In this document: positions 62,114-64,000 of the stretch, piece by piece
Numbering within the stretch: the stretch's first letter is position 1
How the letters are laid out: every line of letters begins with the position of its first letter
From: an uncultured Planctomycetia bacterium
GTDB taxonomy: Bacteria; Planctomycetota; Phycisphaerae; Phycisphaerales; SM1A02
Direction of reading: 5' to 3'
DNA length: 64,000 nt
Assembly: GCA_937871505.1 (NCBI GenBank)
Contig: CALMPF010000065.1
Location: 59,234-123,233 of the forward strand
The notes under the pieces: generated by a model
Told to the model about the DNA's origin: nothing
The model's input: only the letters and a program-made list of their open reading frames with translations
The model's database searches: none
Program-made: the position numbers and the translations under genes

Positions 62114-63871
62114 ATGAAGGCCGACGACATGACCACGACCACCGCCACCGGCTCGACCGCGCTCTCGTCGGATGCTCCCGCGGGCGCGGCGAGCGCCGCG
62201 CGCACCATCCGCGCACCGCGGGGCGCGACCCGCACCTGCCGCACCTGGGCCGCCGAAGCGGCGATGCGGATGCTGATGAACAACCTCGATCCCGAGGTCG
62301 CCGAGCGGCCCGAGGACCTCGTCGTCTACGGCGGCGTCGGCCGGGCCGCGCGCTCGTGGGAGGCCTTCGACGCGATCATCGAGACGCTCCGGCGGCTCGC
62401 GCCGGACGAGACGCTTCTCGTCCAGTCCGGCAAGCCAGTCGGCGTGGTCCGCACGACGACCGACGCCCCGCGCGTCCTGATCGCCAACAGCAACCTCGTG
62501 CCGCACTGGGCGACGCAGGAGCACTTCGACGATCTCGCGCGCCGCGGCCTGATCATGTTCGGGCAGATGACGGCGGGGTCGTGGATCTACATCGGCACGC
62601 AGGGAATTCTCCAGGGCACGTACGAGACGTATGCGGCCTGCGCCCGCGAGCACTTCGGAGGCACGCTGCGCGGCACGCTCAACGTCACCGCGGGGTGCGG
62701 CGGCATGGGCGGCGCCCAGCCGCTGGCGATCACGATGAACGAGGGAACCTGCCTGATGGCGGAGACCTGCATCGAGCGGCTCCGCAAGCGCGTGCACGAT
62801 CGCTACCTCGACGAGATCTTCGCCGAGCCCTCCGCCGACGGGAGCGGCGCGCTTGACGCCGCGATCGACCGCGCCCTCGCCGCCCGCGCCGGAGGCGAGG
62901 CGGTCTCCATCGGCTGGCTCGGCAACGCCGTCGATCTGCTCCGCCGGCTCGCGGAGCGGTCCATCGTCCCCGAGACCCTGACCGACCAGACCTCCGCCCA
63001 CGATCCGCTGAACGGCTACTACCCGGCAGGACTGTCGCGGGAGGAAGCCGACGCGCTGCGCTCCGCCGACCCCGCCGCGTACGTCGAGCGCTCCCTCGAC
63101 ACGATGGCGGAGCACGTCAGGGCGATGGTCGCGATGCAGAAGCGCGGAGCGCGGACGTTCGACTACGGCAACAACATCCGCCAGCGGGCGCTCGACCGCG
63201 GCGTCGAAGAGGCGTTCGCCTTCCCCGGCTTCGTCCCCGCGTACATCCGACCGCAGTTCTGTCTCGGTCGCGGACCCTTCCGCTGGGCCGCCCTCTCCGG
63301 CAACCCGGAGGACATCCGCCGCACCGACGAGGCGATTCTCCAGCTCTTCCCCGAGGACGCAGCGCTCGAACGCTGGATCCGCATGGCGCAGCGGCGCGTC
63401 GCGTTCCAGGGGCTTCCGGCGCGGATCTGCTGGCTCGGGCTTGGCGAGCGCCACCGCGCCGGGCTCCGCTTCAACGAGATGGTCCGCAACGGCGCGCTCG
63501 ATGCTCCCATCGTCATCGGCCGGGATCACCTCGACTGCGGCAGCGTGGCCAGCCCGAACCGCGAGACTGAAGCGATGCGCGACGGAACGGACGCGATCAG
63601 CGACTGGGCGATCCTCAATGCGATGGTCAACATCGCCTCGGGCGCGAGCTGGGTCTCCTTCCATCACGGCGGCGGCGTCGGGATCGGCTTCTCGCAGCAC
63701 GCCGGACAGGTGATCGTCGCCGATGGAACGGAGGAGGCCGCCGCTCGGATCGGCCGCGTGCTGCTCAACGATCCGATGATGGGCGTCTTCCGCCACGCCG
63801 ACGCGGGCTACCCGGCGGCGCGCGAGTGCGCCGTGCGGCAGGGCGTCTGGATTCCGATGGCGGAACGGTAA
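62114..63871 (+). CDS. hutU: Urocanate hydratase
   Basis: HutU adds water to urocanate using tightly bound NAD, giving imidazolonepropionate. The 585-residue product shows [89 protein letters not shown] (NAD-binding Gly-rich region), [35 protein letters not shown] and [18 protein letters not shown]. The length fits the family (about 550-560) plus a Thr/Ala/Ser-rich N-terminal extension of about 30 residues. It is in line with hutH, 74 bases apart, so an operon is likely. A palindromic repeat begins four bases behind its stop codon. Confidence 0.97.
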   Translation: MKADDMTTTTATGSTALSSDAPAGAASAARTIRAPRGATRTCRTWAAEAAMRMLMNNLDPEVAERPEDLVVYGGVGRAARSWEAFDAIIETLRRLAPDETLLVQSGKPVGVVRTTTDAPRVLIANSNLVPHWATQEHFDDLARRGLIMFGQMTAGSWIYIGTQGILQGTYETYAACAREHFGGTLRGTLNVTAGCGGMGGAQPLAITMNEGTCLMAETCIERLRKRVHDRYLDEIFAEPSADGSGALDAAIDRALAARAGGEAVSIGWLGNAVDLLRRLAERSIVPETLTDQTSAHDPLNGYYPAGLSREEADALRSADPAAYVERSLDTMAEHVRAMVAMQKRGARTFDYGNNIRQRALDRGVEEAFAFPGFVPAYIRPQFCLGRGPFRWAALSGNPEDIRRTDEAILQLFPEDAALERWIRMAQRRVAFQGLPARICWLGLGERHRAGLRFNEMVRNGALDAPIVIGRDHLDCGSVASPNRETEAMRDGTDAISDWAILNAMVNIASGASWVSFHHGGGVGIGFSQHAGQVIVADGTEEAAARIGRVLLNDPMMGVFRHADAGYPAARECAVRQGVWIPMAER

Positions 63872-63875
63872 CCTG

Positions 63876-64000
63876 AACACTCCATCGCCCCTTGTCTCCT
63901 GCTGCGGCGTCCGGAAGCGGCGTTCTGCTGCGTCGAAGCTCGCAGCTGGTGCTTGATGGCCCGCAGAGGGCCACCGGCGCCCCATCTGCTTCGCTTCTCC
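63876..64000. mobile_element. Second copy of the MITE-like palindromic repeat, truncated by the window end
   Basis: It begins with AACACTCCATCGCCCCTTG, matching the left terminal repeat of the lexA-tail copy at 15 of 19 positions. It stays colinear with 51283-51422 to the window end: CCTGCTGCGG, GAAGCGGCGTT, GTCGAAGCTCGCAGCT, GGCCCGCAG, CGGCGCCCC and TCGCTTCTCC are all shared. It begins four bases after the hutU stop codon. The right arm is beyond the window. Confidence 0.8.

Overview
This 64 kb window is bacterial chromosome of very high G+C content (roughly 70% by eye), densely packed with genes on both strands. It most likely comes from a planctomycete of the class Phycisphaerae. The grounds are: C-terminal dockerin-like EF-hand tails ending in LLLxxWG motifs (two intact proteins and one decayed remnant), a type IV prepilin-like protein with an FTLVEMM leader, an ECF sigma factor beside a Ser/Thr kinase with a C-terminal repeat region, tandem Tat-exported Gfo/Idh/MocA oxidoreductases, and divergent forms of CTP synthase and DXS. 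No plasmid, phage or CRISPR signal was seen.

Layout. 1-8150 (minus strand): a coiled-coil protein (cut by the window edge), a HEAT-repeat lipoprotein, lnt, accD, a histidine-phosphatase-fold protein lacking its catalytic histidine, rpe and a secreted thioredoxin-like protein. 8570-15949: pgk, a BNR-propeller protein coupled to a MoaD/ThiS-like carrier, a dockerin remnant, miaA and topA. 16132-23022: a dockerin-tailed surface protein, an MFS permease, an O-antigen-ligase-like protein and asnB. 23070-31320: a zinc-ribbon membrane protein divergent from ispG, a pseudopilin, an ApbE-TraB fusion and an FGE-sulfatase-domain protein. 31414-38458: two MocA oxidoreductases, a SpoIIE-type phosphatase, an ExbB-like plus dockerin pair and a prenyl synthase. 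38685-49198: dxs, a class I amidotransferase, a membrane thioredoxin, sigma factor plus kinase, a solute-binding-like protein plus cupin, and an aminotransferase. 49199-50636: a gene-poor, possibly decayed stretch. 50637-64000: lexA, an esterase-like hydrolase, rsmD, an M1 aminopeptidase, pyrG, tRNA-Met, two membrane proteins, an O6-alkylguanine methyltransferase, hutH and hutU.

Functionally this is mostly housekeeping: isoprenoid supply (dxs, ispG, prenyl synthase), central carbon (pgk, rpe), lipid and lipoprotein maturation (accD, lnt), pyrimidine synthesis (pyrG), DNA topology and repair control (topA, lexA, alkyltransferase), RNA modification (miaA, rsmD) and the first two steps of histidine breakdown (hutH, hutU). 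These are mixed with lineage-specific cell-surface genes.

Two genome-scale signals cut across the genes. First, at least ten genes carry a TAnnnT -10-like hexamer 7-12 bases before the start codon, as expected for leaderless transcripts. Second, a family of roughly 200 bp palindromic repeats sits directly behind stop codons: a complete copy behind lexA, a truncated copy behind hutU, and two degenerate relatives.
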